Below are positions 1 to 10,700 of a stretch of 64,000 nucleotides of DNA, piece after piece. How positions within the stretch are numbered: position 1 is the first letter of the stretch; the number at the start of each line of letters is the position of its first letter. The notes below the pieces were generated by a model. The model ran no database searches, was not told the origin of the DNA, and saw only the letters and a list, made by a program, of their open reading frames with translations. The stretch is taken from assembly GCA_023078555.1 (NCBI GenBank), contig JALAAN010000021.1:1-64000 (forward strand). Direction: 5' to 3'. The DNA is from Ulva prolifera (taxonomy: Eukaryota; Chlorophyta; Ulvophyceae; Ulvales; Ulvaceae). The position numbers were made by a program, and so were the translations under genes.

Positions 1-118
1 ATGGAGCTCGCCAGGGGACCCAACACAGGCAAACGGTGGCCACCACGGTTTCGGCCCGTCCACGCACAGAGCGGAGCTGTGTCAGTGTCGTGTTCCAGAG
101 GCTGTGGGTGACATGCAG

Positions 119-1900
119 GAGATCCGGGCTCAATACACGCCGGAGCCTCCGCGGTGCCTCGAGACAACCGAATTCTCAGAGACCAACCAAGTCCAGGTGC
201 GCCCTCAGAAGCCCACGCCCATTGCCGGGGACACTCACCTTCTGACCTCGTCTGCGCTCCTCCGCCCGCCATCATCCTGCCACAGCATCTCCCACCTGTG
301 CGTATTCCAAGGCGCAGCACCTGTTCATCGCATGTCGCACGTTGGATACACACACTGGAGCTGCTTTGTGACCGTGGGTGACCGCCCTGATGGGTAACAG
401 TCCGTACACCCAGAAACCACTCTGGCTGAGCCCAACGAGTTTACTACCGGCGCTGGCGTCCAGATTTCGGCGTTGTGGGGCTTATGGATCATCATGGCTG
501 CAGCCACGGCCGCGGCGATCGTCTCGGGCGCCGTGGAGTGGTACATCAAGCGCCGGCAGAAGCACCCCGACGCCGACGTCATCGGCGACCGCCTGGTGCA
601 GTTCGGCCAGTTTATGAGTGGAGCGCGCCACGACACCGCCCGCCACGACGCCGCAGCCGCCGCCGTCGCCGCCGTCTGCGGGCCGGGCAAGCTCTCCGGC
701 GGCGCAGAAGGTGAGTGTCCGATGTACGCATGATCACATAGCCGTATCCATTTAGACGTTGACATCTTCGCAATCTAGGACCATCTGGGACCCACAACCC
801 CGCACCACATTTGCACTTGTGGCGTCGGTGTGGTGCCGCAGTGACCACGGCGGCCGTGTAGCTGCTGTGCGGCGTGCTGGCGTATGTGGCAGCCAGCTGA
901 GCTCTGTGTCCGCCTCGGCCCTGGTCTGGAAATCGCATGCATGTGCCTGGCCTGACGGCTCACGCATGGCTATGCATGGCTTCAGGCGTCGCCGCCGTGA
1001 CGTGCTGTACATGATTCCTCGGTCCCCAGGGTAGGTCGGCGTTCGGCGTGCAGATGGCTGCAGTGGTGGCCACATTTACCATACACATGCATATACCACA
1101 CACATGCATGATGTATGTCATCTGTTGCATCACCGTGTTTGCTCAGGCTCCGGTCACGCATGGCACCCATGCCGCCTTCTGCATCATACCAGTTCGTATG
1201 CGCCGCCTGTGGCAATTCAGTGATATGGCTACCATAACACTGGATCTTTGCATGTCGCAGCGTGCAAACGTTCGGTGGTGTAGTTGTCAAATGGCCGGCA
1301 TTTCACTCGGTCCACCGGGCACGCTGTGGGCGTCGCGTGTCAGGACGACGTCGGTACCACACGCCGACACCAAGTATGCGCCCCGTAGGTACGGCTCAGT
1401 CGCCGTTCAACAGGCCACCGTCAGGTCACACCGGGCTCGCCCCCGACCCGCGGCGGCCGTTCGCGCTAAACGCCGCGCGATTGCGCCACAATTCCGTTGG
1501 CGGCGGCGCGAGCTTCCTGACCGACCCTTACCCCTCACGCCACTCCACTATCTCCGAGGACGCCGAGCTGCCGGCCGCGGCGGCCCGCCCGCACAACCTC
1601 AGCATGCACAGCGTGCCCAGCATGGGCCACGCTCTCGCGGGGGACTCCGCGTCCTCCAACGAGGCCTCCGTGCATGGCGTGAGGCCGGAGGCTATGGCGA
1701 TCACGCTGCCGGGCCCGCCGCTGGCGCTTGCGGGCGCGCAGCACTCACAGCATGGAAGCGCGGCGGCAGCCGATGCGGGGCCAGCGGCGGCCGGGCAGCA
1801 AGGGGGGTTCCGCTCGGAGCTGGCGGAGGTGGTGTCCATGCTGCGAATGGTGACCGAGCGGGTCAACTCGCTACAGGGCGTGCCGCAGGTGAACGTGTAG
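119..1900 (+). CDS. Glutamate receptor-like channel, copy 1 (3' part only)
   Basis: This is the C-terminal end of an ionotropic glutamate receptor-like subunit; upstream exons lie outside the window. Exons read here are 119-196, 464-710 and 1344-1900, all phase-compatible. The first encodes the end of ligand-binding half S2, with the segment TEFSETNQVQ shared with the two downstream copies. The second encodes the last membrane helix M4 (ISALWGLWIIMAAATAAAI) followed by basic EWYIKRRQKHPD, the expected cytoplasmic flank. The last exon is a long Ser/Ala/Pro-rich cytoplasmic tail ending in a short amphipathic stretch (ELAEVVSMLRMVTERVNSL) before the stop at 1898-1900. Copies 2 and 3 end in a similar stretch. 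The tail lacks the GLWNRA motif that opens the last exon of copies 2 and 3, so the acceptor at 1343 rests on phase and is less certain. The iGluR assignment comes from homology to copies 2 and 3, which carry the pore. Confidence 0.72.
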
Positions 1901-2684
1901 AGCTGCAGTACGTACCGCACGACATACTGGTGCCTGCCGAGCACCTGCGCACGTGCTCCGCATGTGCCAACTTTCATTGCAGTTTGAAAGTAAAGAATTG
2001 ATCGAAAGCAAACGCAAGCCTTTCTCGGCGCCGCATTCGGCTTGCTGGATCTCGCAGCGACACATGCACATCGCCTCTGTTCCGAGGCAGCAGCCTTAAG
2101 GGGGCTAATCCGGAGCCGCCACGGCTGACGTACACTGCACGCTCGCCCACAGTGTGCTCGCCGGGCAAGTGCGGCCGTACGAGGATGGCAAGGCTTGCAT
2201 ACGCAGCTCTGTAGGTGCATGCATTGTGGACAACTGCGGCTTGGGGGTGGGCTTTTGTGGTGTTGGGAAACGCGGCTCGATGCGCCAGTAAGCGCCGGCG
2301 TCCGGGGAGGGGGGGAGACCCGGCACACCGATCACAGAAATTCAGGTAGAATATCTGGATGCCAGCCCTGAAAATGCTGCAAGGCGACCCATCACTGGCG
2401 ACCGGGAGTGCGCAGCTGCCGGGGCATGCTCTGCTGCAGATTGGGTGTGTGATTCATGACTGTTGATACATTTTGTAGCTGTAGCGATAATGAGTGTGAC
2501 ATGGCAGTGATGCACCCCATGCCAGCGTGGCGCAAACAGAATTCCGCAAGGTGCGGATTATTTTCATATGTAGGAAACATTTTTTTTTCTTTTTTTTGAA
2601 GGAAACATATATGTTTCCTTTAGCTGAAGGACAGCTGCATGCAGGTATGCGTCTTTTCAGGCCGCCGACGCCAGGATCGCCTCT

Positions 2685-2692
2685 GTTAAGCA
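2685..2692. repeat. Left 8-bp target-site duplication
   Basis: GTTAAGCA directly abuts the left terminal inverted repeat of the element at 2693-3402. The identical octamer follows the right end at 3403-3410. Confidence 0.85.
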
Positions 2693-3402
2693 TAGGGATG
2701 GCACAAAGGCGAGGTCGAGGACCTCGTTCTAGTCCGAGGTCAATGAACTCGGTACGAGTCTCGTACCGAGGCCGAGGTGAAAAAATGGCCCACCTCGGAT
2801 GGGGTCTAGGTCCCGTTATGTCGAACACTGCTTAAAGTCTCAGACGCACTTCTAGACACTGATTGGAGACCACATATTGCGGAGACAGGTGCACAAGCCC
2901 AGGGCATGAACATACTATCATTAAATTACTCACATTGATTACCACTGGCGAGCCTACAATTGAATTAAATAATTGCCCGGCATGGATGGTGTTTGTCGCA
3001 CAGTACAGAAATGCATCTGTGGTGGAAGCCTGTGGTGGAAGCCTGTGAGGTTTTAGTAGTGCACATGGAGGCACTTGCACATGAGGATGCACAGAGGGAG
3101 GTGGAATCCATTGAAGGACTATTGTAAGGTTTGTATATCTACTGTATTGCATTGCAATGCTATATATGGATTGAACAAGCGTAATGCTGCTTTGTACATG
3201 CCTGCACACCCGATCCGAGGTGAATTAGTGCAATCCGAGGTGAATCGTACGAGTCCGAGGTCAAATCGTACGAGTCCGAGGTCGAATCGTACGAGACCTA
3301 GGTCAACTCGTACGATTCCTAGGTCACCTCGGTTGATCTCGTGCCACCTAGACCTCGGCACGAGACGAGATGGACACCCACCTCGGCTCTGTGCCATCCC
3401 TA
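2693..3402. mobile_element. Non-autonomous hAT-type DNA transposon (MITE), 710 bp
   Basis: The element starts TAGGGATGGCACA and ends with the inverted counterpart (TG)TGCCATCCCTA. The terminal repeats match over the first 13 bases and remain similar into a GAGGT-containing segment. It is flanked by a perfect 8-bp duplication, GTTAAGCA. An 8-bp duplication with a (C/T)AGGGATGGCA-like terminus is typical of the hAT superfamily. Subterminal regions carry repeated motifs built on CCGAGGT and CGTACGAG: several direct copies lie between about 3220 and 3345, and inverted ones between 2715 and 2780. Such repeats are the usual binding sites of hAT transposases. No transposase reading frame is present, so mobilisation would need a partner in trans. 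Superfamily assignment is inferred from termini and duplication length. Confidence 0.85.
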
Positions 3403-3410
3403 GTTAAGCA
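3403..3410. repeat. Right 8-bp target-site duplication
   Basis: GTTAAGCA, identical to 2685-2692, directly follows the right terminal inverted repeat. Confidence 0.85.
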
Positions 3411-3732
3411 GGGCGTGGCTCTTCGCGGATGCCGTAGCTACTAGTGGCTGGCTGTATGTTTGGTTGAATGGGTTAACAATGGGTGGCTGTGTGTGCTGCG
3501 CCAGCGGTTGTGCGAGGGGCCGACTGGGCAGAGAGAGGCTCGGATGCCGGCACCCCTTGCTCTGGTTATCTATTTTCATGTTCAGTCTCTTTGAAGTACA
3601 CTAATCTGAATCTGCTGAGCCGTAGCCTGAAGAGGAAATTGGCGACTCCGAATTAATGGGACCACATATGCCGATTGTGGAGTGGGTGTGCTGCCGGGTT
3701 TGTGGAAATGCATTCTACGTTGTCGTTAAATT

Positions 3733-3903
3733 TCAAATTTGAGTCTTGGCCACCCACAGCCTGCTCCAGTCCACGAAATATACTTGCCGCGACATGATGG
3801 TTGAATCTATATCGTACTGCAAAGACCACGTCCGTGCCTCACTACGGTTGAAAGTCAGTATCGGCTCGGGCAAGCTTTCCAGCAAAGCTGCGGTGTCCGG
3901 CTG
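3733..3903 (-). CDS. Possible terminal exon of an unrecognised minus-strand gene
   Basis: Reading right to left, a pyrimidine-rich tract and CAG acceptor are followed by about 56 codons with balanced composition (contains TAALLESLPEPILTFNRSEA and MSRQVYFVDWSRLW) up to a stop. No upstream exon could be joined with confidence, and no family is recognised. It could be a chance open frame. Confidence 0.2.
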   Translation of the reverse strand, partial: QPDTAALLESLPEPILTFNRSEARTWSLQYDIDSTIMSRQVYFVDWSRLWVAKTQI

Positions 3904-5284
3904 CAAGGTGCAACATAGGAGACAAGGGCACCGTCTCAGCATGAAAACTATGGCAAGGAGCGCTTTGCGTCAATCAGGCACTATAGTGCACTATACAGTG
4001 CACTAGCCGAGGGTCCTTGACTGTTCAAAGGATCTGGGTGGGCTGGAGTTTGTTGACAACGATGTGACAGCCTGAGACAGACGGAGGTGACATCGATGAT
4101 CAGTCTTGTGGTCATGCCTCGCCAGGAGACGGCCGCCGTTGATGGCGTGACCACGCACACCTTGGCAGGCTCTCACGCGCGTGCCGCCGCGTGTGCCGCC
4201 GCACGTGCAGCGGGCGCAATGGCGGAGCGGACGGAAAGAAGGAAGTACTTCCACGTGGGGCCGCTCCCAGTTGGACATGCCTTCTCATGCAGCCTTCCGC
4301 CATTGCGCCATTTGCTGTGGGGCCGTTTGGGTAAGGCTGCTGAGCGCTTCATTGCCTCGCTGGGGGATGTGGCCTGTGCAAGTGGCCAGGGGTGTCTCCT
4401 GAAGGACATGCTCGTGCAGCACGCGTTGTGCTTTCTATCTTTGTCACTTCAGTGGGGTAGTCCGGAGATGTACCACACGACAGGGCCTACCAAGATGCAT
4501 GCGCAAGCGATTTTCCCTCAACATGCGTGGCGTATGTATGGGTGTATGCATACTTCCCTGGCGCTACAACACATGTGTTGTACAGAGAAAAAGACGAGGC
4601 AGGCAGCACCTCGAGGAGGCAGGCACCACCTTGATCAGAAAGAGCGCGCAGATCACAAACAAATCCACCCACTTAGAACAGGACACCCTAGCCACAGTCA
4701 GAGGTACCTGCAGAACAAGCGACGGACCAACACCAGCACCACGCGAAGCGATCCCGTAGCATGATGTCCCGGGGGCCACACAGGCGGATCCCGGCTCGAC
4801 CCCACGTCAGCAAGGAAACCCCAAAACACCCTTACCCACTCAACCGCGCAAATCCGCCTGCACAAACACCCTCATGTGGCACCACAGCCGCCCGAGGCTC
4901 GAAAGTGTCCACACACGGGACCCGCGGGCTGCCCTGGCCGCCAGGCTGCGAGGGGCAATGGCCCCCTGAGGTGCAAGTGCCCACACACACCATTGCTGCT
5001 GTGACGGCAGCAACACAACAGACTCGCCGCCGCGCAGGCCTCCTCGTTAACTCGAGCTCGCCAAGCCTGCACTAGACGATGTCACGGCACTATCATGAAA
5101 CCGTGCACCTCAGGCTTGGCTGCATAATAGGCTAGGATGCATAATCCGAAGACACGGTCTAAGGATACAAAAAAATATATATTCTTTAGAGATTTCATGT
5201 ACACCAGGCGTGGAAAAAGCAACCCTGGATGGAATCGGGCTGGCCTGGATTGACAAGACAATTGGAGCACACCACGGTGGCCAC

Positions 5285-5712
5285 CAGGGCTCTACAAGCC
5301 AGTTTTTTCTGGTCGGGAAAACCGAAGCCATATCCCATTTTTGGTCGGGCTGGCCCCGAAAAGCAGCCTGCTGGATATCGGGTTGCCCGCCGACCTCCTC
5401 AGGTTCTATCGGGGGTGTCAAAAACAATTTTCGTCAAACAAGCAGCAAGCAACATTCTTGCGACTCACCTGATGAAAGCTTTGTAATTGCAATGTGCATC
5501 CGGTGCCTTCAGGCCCGACCGGATTTCGGGATCCCGACAAGCTGTCGGCGTTGGTCGGGGTATCCCGAAAAGCACCATTGGCGACCGTCGGGAACGCCCG
5601 CCGGCCCCCCCCCTGGCTTGTCGGGGGAAACCGACGACTCGCTTCGCTCGCCGTCGGTTTTTTTGCCTTTTCCAATTTTTCGTCGGGAAACCGATCGGGA
5701 TGTAGAGCCCTG
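5285..5712. mobile_element. Second short inverted-repeat transposon, 428 bp
   Basis: The left end CAGGGCTCTACA and right end TGTAGAGCCCTG are perfect inverted repeats. Both are flanked by GTGGCCAC (5277-5284 and 5713-5720), which reads as an 8-bp target duplication. GTGGCCAC is itself a palindrome, so the same bases could instead be part of a longer inverted repeat; including one further matching pair on each side the symmetry covers 22 bp. The interior is rich in TCGGG and CCCGA motifs in both orientations and holds no transposase. An 8-bp duplication with a CAGGG terminus again suggests a non-autonomous hAT-type element. Confidence 0.72.
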
Positions 5713-5779
5713 GTGGCCACCGCCTCTTGAGCATACTAGTACAAGCGACGAGCCCCCCTTCGGGGGGCTCTTGCGCTTT

Positions 5780-6510
5780 GGTGCTCGAAGCTGAAGCACG
5801 AAGCTCGATGCTGCCGGAGCGCTGCAGCCAGCGTGGCCAGAGGTGCATCGCAGCTGCGGCGCCCTGCTGCTCGATGCACGGTGCTCAACGCTCAATGCGA
5901 GCGATTTCTGTCGCAGTAAATATAATGCATAAGTTATGATCAGAATAAGTGATGTTTCAGCAGCGCTCGAAGCGGCCGCGTCCGTGGCGGAGCGCCGCTG
6001 AAAAGCTCGACAGCCAGTACACGTGGCCCGAAGGGGGGCCTGAAGGGGGGCCTGTCGGTCCTCGACGCTTGAGAAGAGCGATGCGTGAAGCCGATGCAAG
6101 CGATGCCTGACACGCTGAAAACAATGCAAATGCTACACATAAGTGCTGTGACGCCTCGGCTGGCTCCGAAGCGGCCGCATCCGTGGCGGAGCGCTGCAGC
6201 CAGCGTGGCCAGAGGTGCAGCGCTCTGCTGCCCGATGCGTCATGCTCGAAGCTCGATGCGAATCGTTTCTGATGCATTAAATATGAAGTATATAATTTAA
6301 TTAGAATATGCGATGCCTCGGCTGCGGCAGAAGCGGCCGCATCCGTGGCGGAGCGCCGCTGAAAGGCGCGTGGCCAGAGGTGCAGCGCAACTTCGACGCC
6401 CTACAGCGCCGCAGAGGCACGACGCGAACGCGAAGCGACCTGCGTCGCGGTGTTTCTGGAAGCAGATGCACCGATGCGAAGCCGACGCCGAGGCCCCGAC
6501 GCGGAGGCGA
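5780..6510. repeat. Degenerate ~360-bp tandem repeat, two copies
   Basis: Landmarks recur about 360-370 bp apart. GCGTGGCCAGAGGTGCA occurs near 5831 and 6203, with a third, partial context near 6368. GCGGCCGC(G/A)TCCGTGGCGG occurs near 5972, 6171 and 6332. An AT-rich block with TTTCTG(T/A)(C/T)GCA followed by TAAATAT occurs near 5905 and 6268. The copies have diverged by indels. No coding frame is conserved between them. Origin is unknown; it could be a remnant of another element or a local tandem duplication. Confidence 0.6.
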
Positions 6511-7716
6511 GGCCGGAATGGAGCAGCCGCCGGACAACGGATACATACATAGATACAGTGATGCTGAATATAATACTTATGATACATACTTTGACGTGAC
6601 TGCCACAAGGACGCCCGCCCTCCGCCGGAATCGCTCCGCACAGCCACAAGGTTTGTGGCTGCTCACAGCTAGCAAGGAGTAACTGACGTGTCGGTGACCA
6701 GGCATGCTAGTAACATACAGGCTGCCACGTACGTATCACATGGTTTGAGATTAATTCACAGAAACGTGAATGGGCCTGCTGTATCATAAGCTGACACAAT
6801 AGTTCATACACAATATACATACAAACGAGCCTCATGGCGTTTTCGTGCATGCCATCAAGATGCATCATTCACCGAGACTGGCCGTGCCGTATGCCGAATG
6901 CCGTGGAGCCGTTTTCGTAATGTGCACGTCTTCGGGTATGCAGCTGCGTCGTGAGACCATGCTTCAGATACAAGTGATCTTGTCGCGATATATCGGGCAA
7001 TCGGAGGCTGCGTGCGCAGTTGCACGTGCATGAGCGCGGCCCAAGGCCCTGATGACGGGTAGCCTTTGGGCGCGGTGAATGTGCTGAGCTCAGCTGAGAC
7101 TGGTCATGCACACGTTCAGTCGAGTCGATGCGTCGCGCTGGCCATCGTCGGTCCAAAAACAATCTGCTGCTACAGGTGCCGTTGCAGCGCCGTCACACCG
7201 GTATTATGTGGTGCCCGATGTATACCAAGAACGACTCCTTGCGCTACGATAAGCTATCTCTCTTCATATGCTCCGACATGCTGTAGACTCTAGCTAGGCA
7301 CAGCTTCGTTCACGGCAGTGACTCGCCGGCACAGAAAACATATACGTGCAGGAGTAGCCAAGAATATTACATCTGAGGCCAGTACATGCCTGCTTTTTGT
7401 GAGCGCTATCTTTGCATGTGGTGATGCAGTCGGGGAGGCGAATGATTGCCAGGTTCTACAGCCGACGCCGTGTTGTGTTCAGTAGCGCATCCCCTGGATT
7501 GTATGTCCCGTGTTTATCAGCTTATCGAGTGTTTCGTATTTGAAAGGCAGCATCTTCGGGATGGGTCACGCTCTGCGAAGGTGCGCTGCGCCAGCTACAC
7601 CCCGGCGTGATCTCGGCATCCGCTGGTGGACTGAACGGAGCGGCAAAGCTGTGGTATTCGCGATGAAGCTGATCACGTTAGCAGGTGTATGCTGCAGCGT
7701 AGCGGCTTTCGTGCAG

Positions 7717-10700
7717 GTGGCGATCTCGCAGTGTTCACGCCATCTTTGCTTCAATCGCATGCGCCTGCAACGTTGCTGCTCAAGATCTGGCGCTGTACAA
7801 CATCACACGTCCACTCAAAGTGTGTACCGCAAGCATTCAAGACTTCGGCGCTCGTTGTAACGGTTCTCCTGTACCGGAGTTCGAGCACGAGGCGGAGCCT
7901 CTAGGACCTGTGCCGAATGGGGGTTGGTGTCCTACTGGCCGGAACTTCTGTGGGTATGACATTGACGTGTGGAGGTATGCCCTCGCCAGGTGTCGATGCT
8001 GGCTCCTTTGGGAGCAGGATTATGTTGCATGTCGTCGCGAACAGTTGGCCATGCACCGCCTCTGCTTGTGCCTAGAAGCATATCACGCTGTTCCGCGAGT
8101 CTGTCGTTCACGTCAGCGTGACATCGTAACATGCGTTTGCAGTCAAGTTGCGGAGCGGATGGGCCTGGTGGAGAATCGTGACTTCGAGCGAGTGTGCCTC
8201 GGCGAAGGCGGGTTCTCTTACATGATCGAAGCTCTAGCAGGTGCCAATACATCTATCACCACGTGTGACATCGGTGTTTCCTCGATCACTGCGAGCACAG
8301 AGCGTGAAGAGCGAGGAATCCGTTTCTCCCGCGCAAGTCACCGCTCGTCGCTGGCCATTCTCGTGCATGCCCCACTGAAGCGCCGAGGCATGTGGGCTTT
8401 CTTTGAACCTCTACACTTCTACGTATGGATGGCGCTGCTTGGCACCATCTTCGTGACGCCGTTCTTTGTGTTCTTCTTCGAGGCGGTGTTCTCAAAATGG
8501 TGCGTTGCTTCACGGCTAGCTACGGCCGCACCACCGCGCTGCATGTGCCAGAAGCATCGCGCAAGCATATGAGCGGTTCGATACATGACCTCAAACGATT
8601 TTACCATGTCTGCTTTTGCGGTTCATACTCCCCGCGTGCTCGGACCGAGCAGCCCGGAAAGCACTCAACGCGTGAGTGCACGTCTCGTCTGCCATGGTTT
8701 GCAGGAGATTGTTTTGTCGAAACTTCATCGTGGGCATGTCTCATGTTTGCTCACAAACCATGACCTTGTCGAACGCGGGCGAATGTGGCTCACTAAATCG
8801 CCACATGGGGATCGTCCCATGCAGCATTTTAAATGCTGCATTTAACAGCGCGCGCTGCTACTCTGGCCCACATCGACTGACGTGTACACGGTGTCGGCGT
8901 AAAGGTGACTACCATGCATGCATGAGCATCATGCGCACACTCGACTCGAGAAACACGCGCGCGCATGCGCCACGAGCTGGTGCATGTTCTAGCACGTTGC
9001 CGAAATGATGACTGTACGAACAGTGCACTGCAGTGTTCTACAGGGCCATTTTCCCCGGAGGGATTCCCGCTGGGCTTTTCAATTTTTGAGCGGTACCGCA
9101 CCGCTGAGGGACAGCTGCAGCTGCCAGCGGGATGCGTTCGCTATCTCTAGAGAATATTGACTTTGACAGCTCATTTTCAGCGGCGAAAACCGTTGGTTTC
9201 TCCCAGTTCGGGCGGCATTTCTGGGAACCCCATCGATTTCAGCGGCAAAACCGCCGGGCTATTGAGCACTGCGTACGAGTGTGCATGGCAAACTGTCGCT
9301 CGGCTGCGCAAATTGTGCTCGGTCAAATGATGGCCATGTTACAGCTTCACTTCTGGCTTGAGGAAGTTCTACACTTGTCACGCGGCACGCGGGCGCACGT
9401 CCTTCTGGAATCGCGTTGTCGACTGGTCTCATGGCATTGTGAAGTGTGCGTGGCACCCTCGCAGCAGTGGTGTCTGCATGCAGACTGGAGCGCCAGAATC
9501 ATCACAGCGCACTGTGATGCCAGCCTGAGATCTGCGTGCAGGCCCGTCTGCACGCAGATCTATCCTGGCCTTGTCACAGGTAAGCATGAGGAGATCGCTC
9601 CAATTCATGTGCTCTGGGAAGCAGACTACGGACCAGGCTAGCTACAGGTCTAGTCAAACCCCCACTCAGCAGGTCTTGGCAAACCCTCCCGAGCTCACTG
9701 TAAGAGCTCACTGAAGTCATGTTCGAAATGAAAAAAACAAACAGGCAGAAAAGTATGCAGACTCACACGCCAATCACCTCCCAACTTGCACACCGCAAAT
9801 TATTTGCGGTGTGTGAACCAGTTGATGTGCAAGCATACAGCCAGAACGCACCAAGCGCTGTCAGTGCTTCTCTAAGATCCAGATGCCTGGAGCCGCATTG
9901 TGACCACTTCGCGATTGCCCACTGCTCTAGACACGACGCGACTCAGCTCACTGCACCCACCCCCTCACTTTCACCGCATCTACTGCCTCGCCAGCACGGC
10001 CGCTGACGCCACGTCCAAATCACATCCACTCGCCCCTGCTGTGCATACATTCGCTCCCCCGTGCGCATGCCCGTGCAGCGCACGAGTGCACTCCATCCCC
10101 GCACCCGGCCGCGGCCGCATGGGCAAACCAACACAATCGAACGGTCAGAAATCCACGCCGGCGCTGCCTTCCACTAAGGCCGGCGCTGCCTTCCACTGAG
10201 GCCGGCGCCGCGATGCAGGACCGCGTACGTGCGCGGCGACAACCTCGAGGTCCTCTCCGGCCTGCTGCAGTGCCTCTGGCACGGCGTCTCGCACACGCTC
10301 TCGATCGACGTCTTCAACGTGCGCTCCCTGCCGGCCCGCATCATCACCGCCGCCTACGCCTTCCTCGTGCTCATCCTCACCAACACCTACACCGCAAACC
10401 TCGCGGCCTTCCTCACCGTGGACCAGCTGGACACGACGATCCAGGGTGTCACGGACCTGCGCGGCAAGGCGGTCGCGACGATTGAGCCGTACATCGGCCG
10501 TCTGCACAACAACCACCGCATCGCGGCCTCTGCCGCCGATGGTGCGTCAAACACTGCCTCCCCCTCCTCCCCCTCCGTGTCATGTGGTCTCTGATTTGAT
10601 GTTGCAGAAAATGATACCCGCACTTCGGCCTGTCGCAATGCTTGCGATCTATGTAATGTTCTCTGCGTGAGTGAACAGGGGGAGGGGCGATGCAAACAGC

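Larger units (their letters stand above)
1901..7716. other. Intergenic region between GLR copies 1 and 2
   Basis: About 5.8 kb with no convincing complete gene. It holds two short inverted-repeat transposons, a degenerate ~360-bp tandem repeat and one possible minus-strand exon (3733-3903), all listed separately. The first exon of GLR copy 2, including its start codon, should lie near the right end but could not be fixed. Confidence 0.5.

Noticed and set aside
4087..4764. Uninterrupted 225-codon + frame between GLR copies 1 and 2
   Set aside because: Composition is that of random GC-moderate DNA (many Cys, His, Met, Arg), there is no motif, and the minus strand is also open over parts of it. 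I do not support it as a gene.
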